Shown: piece after piece, positions 5,207 through 5,442 of the stretch
How the letters are laid out: each line of letters begins with the position of its first letter
Numbering within the stretch: the stretch's first letter is position 1
Origin: Gammaproteobacteria bacterium
GTDB taxonomy: Bacteria > Pseudomonadota > Gammaproteobacteria > SZUA-152
Length of the DNA stretch: 5,442 nt
Assembly: GCA_030617485.1 (NCBI GenBank)
Contig: JAUWVK010000111.1
Coordinates: forward strand, 1 to 5,442
Direction: 5' to 3'
The notes under the pieces: model-generated
Seen by the model: the letters and a program-made list of their open reading frames with translations, nothing else
The model's database searches: none
Told to the model about the DNA's origin: nothing
Translations under genes and position numbers: made by a program

Positions 5207-5442
5207 GAGGCCCCTTTCTTGTTACTAGAAGATTTAACAGAGCGAACTGTTGCTGGAGTCTTTTTGGAAACTTTTGTAGGTATTTTTGTAGAAACTTTAG
5301 GGGAAGCTTTAGTGGAAGTTTTAGCGGTGGTTTTAGATCGGGAGGCTGCTGCCTTAATCTCTATCGAACGTAACTGTTTAGCAACACCATCCAGAATTCC
5401 ATTGACAAACTTATGGCCATCTTCAGCACCAAAAGTTTTGGC
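5197..5442 (-). CDS. nusB: Transcription antitermination factor NusB, C-terminal part with extended lysine-rich tail
   Basis: Partial gene running off the right edge; the last 81 residues are visible. Residues 1-25 ([19 protein letters not shown] then VAKQLR) match the last helices of NusB, which with NusE/S10 binds boxA RNA and supports antitermination of rRNA operons. The context agrees, as nusB is usually followed by thiL and pgpA. Typical NusB proteins of about 140 residues end within a few residues of this point (E. coli ends close after VNGVLDK). Here about 52 further residues follow, with at least 12 Lys among Ser, Thr, Ala and Pro and no acidic residue after Glu28. Residues 36-63 consist of seven tetrapeptides with Lys at every fourth position (37, 41, 45, 49, 53, 57, 61), like histone H1-type or AlgP-type tails. 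Such a tail should be disordered and could bind nucleic acid non-specifically; that is inference. Confidence 0.9.
   Translation of the reverse strand, partial: AKTFGAEDGHKFVNGILDGVAKQLRSIEIKAAASRSKTTAKTSTKASPKVSTKIPTKVSKKTPATVRSVKSSSNKKGASGK
5254..5337 (-). repeat. Seven degenerate 12-bp tandem units in the nusB tail
   Basis: In frame on the minus strand, seven 12-nt units encode [24 protein letters not shown] and KKTP. The best-conserved units read close to RCTAAARYTTCC, for example GCTAAAACTTCC and ACTAAAGCTTCC. Six of seven units carry AAA as the Lys codon and one carries AAG. The resemblance at DNA level suggests growth by slippage or unequal exchange followed by drift. A 12-bp unit keeps the reading frame whenever copies are gained or lost. 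Confidence 0.75.

Overview
The window looks like chromosomal DNA from a gammaproteobacterium of moderate G+C content. The evidence is a recognisable RsmJ (a mainly gammaproteobacterial 16S rRNA methyltransferase) and the conserved gene order nusB-thiL-pgpA, the usual tail of the riboflavin/thiamine gene cluster in that group. The genus cannot be fixed from the sequence. I see no mobile element, CRISPR array, tRNA or rRNA.

Layout. (1) Positions 1-611, minus strand: the N-terminal 203 residues of an exported PQQ-dependent sugar dehydrogenase-type protein, running off the left edge. (2) Positions 719-2433, plus strand: a divergent two-gene unit made of an uncharacterised protein with a methyltransferase-like Rossmann motif, followed 29 bp later by rsmJ. 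(3) Positions 2443-3051, minus strand, convergent with rsmJ: a protein joining an N-terminal MerR/excisionase-type helix-turn-helix to a degenerate response-regulator receiver domain. (4) Positions 3052-3221: a 170-bp intergenic stretch upstream of that regulator, holding a 13-bp inverted repeat and a weaker direct repeat. (5) Positions 3222-5442, minus strand: a probable operon read in the order nusB (partial), thiL, pgpA, and a small exported protein of unknown function.

How the genes fit together. NusB (transcription antitermination and rRNA synthesis), ThiL (last step of thiamine diphosphate synthesis) and PgpA (phosphatidylglycerol synthesis) are housekeeping products that share a transcript by tradition rather than by pathway; thiL and pgpA overlap by 4 nt. 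RsmJ and its methyltransferase-like neighbour may both act in RNA or other macromolecule methylation, but this is inferred only from motif and position.

The most unusual features are the lysine-rich tail of NusB, built from seven tetrapeptides encoded by a degenerate 12-bp tandem repeat; the receiver domain that keeps its phospho-acceptor Asp but lacks the switch Thr/Ser and the conserved Lys; the inverted repeat in front of that regulator; and the two uncharacterised proteins. I do not see a clear multi-gene novel system; most of the window is ordinary core genome.
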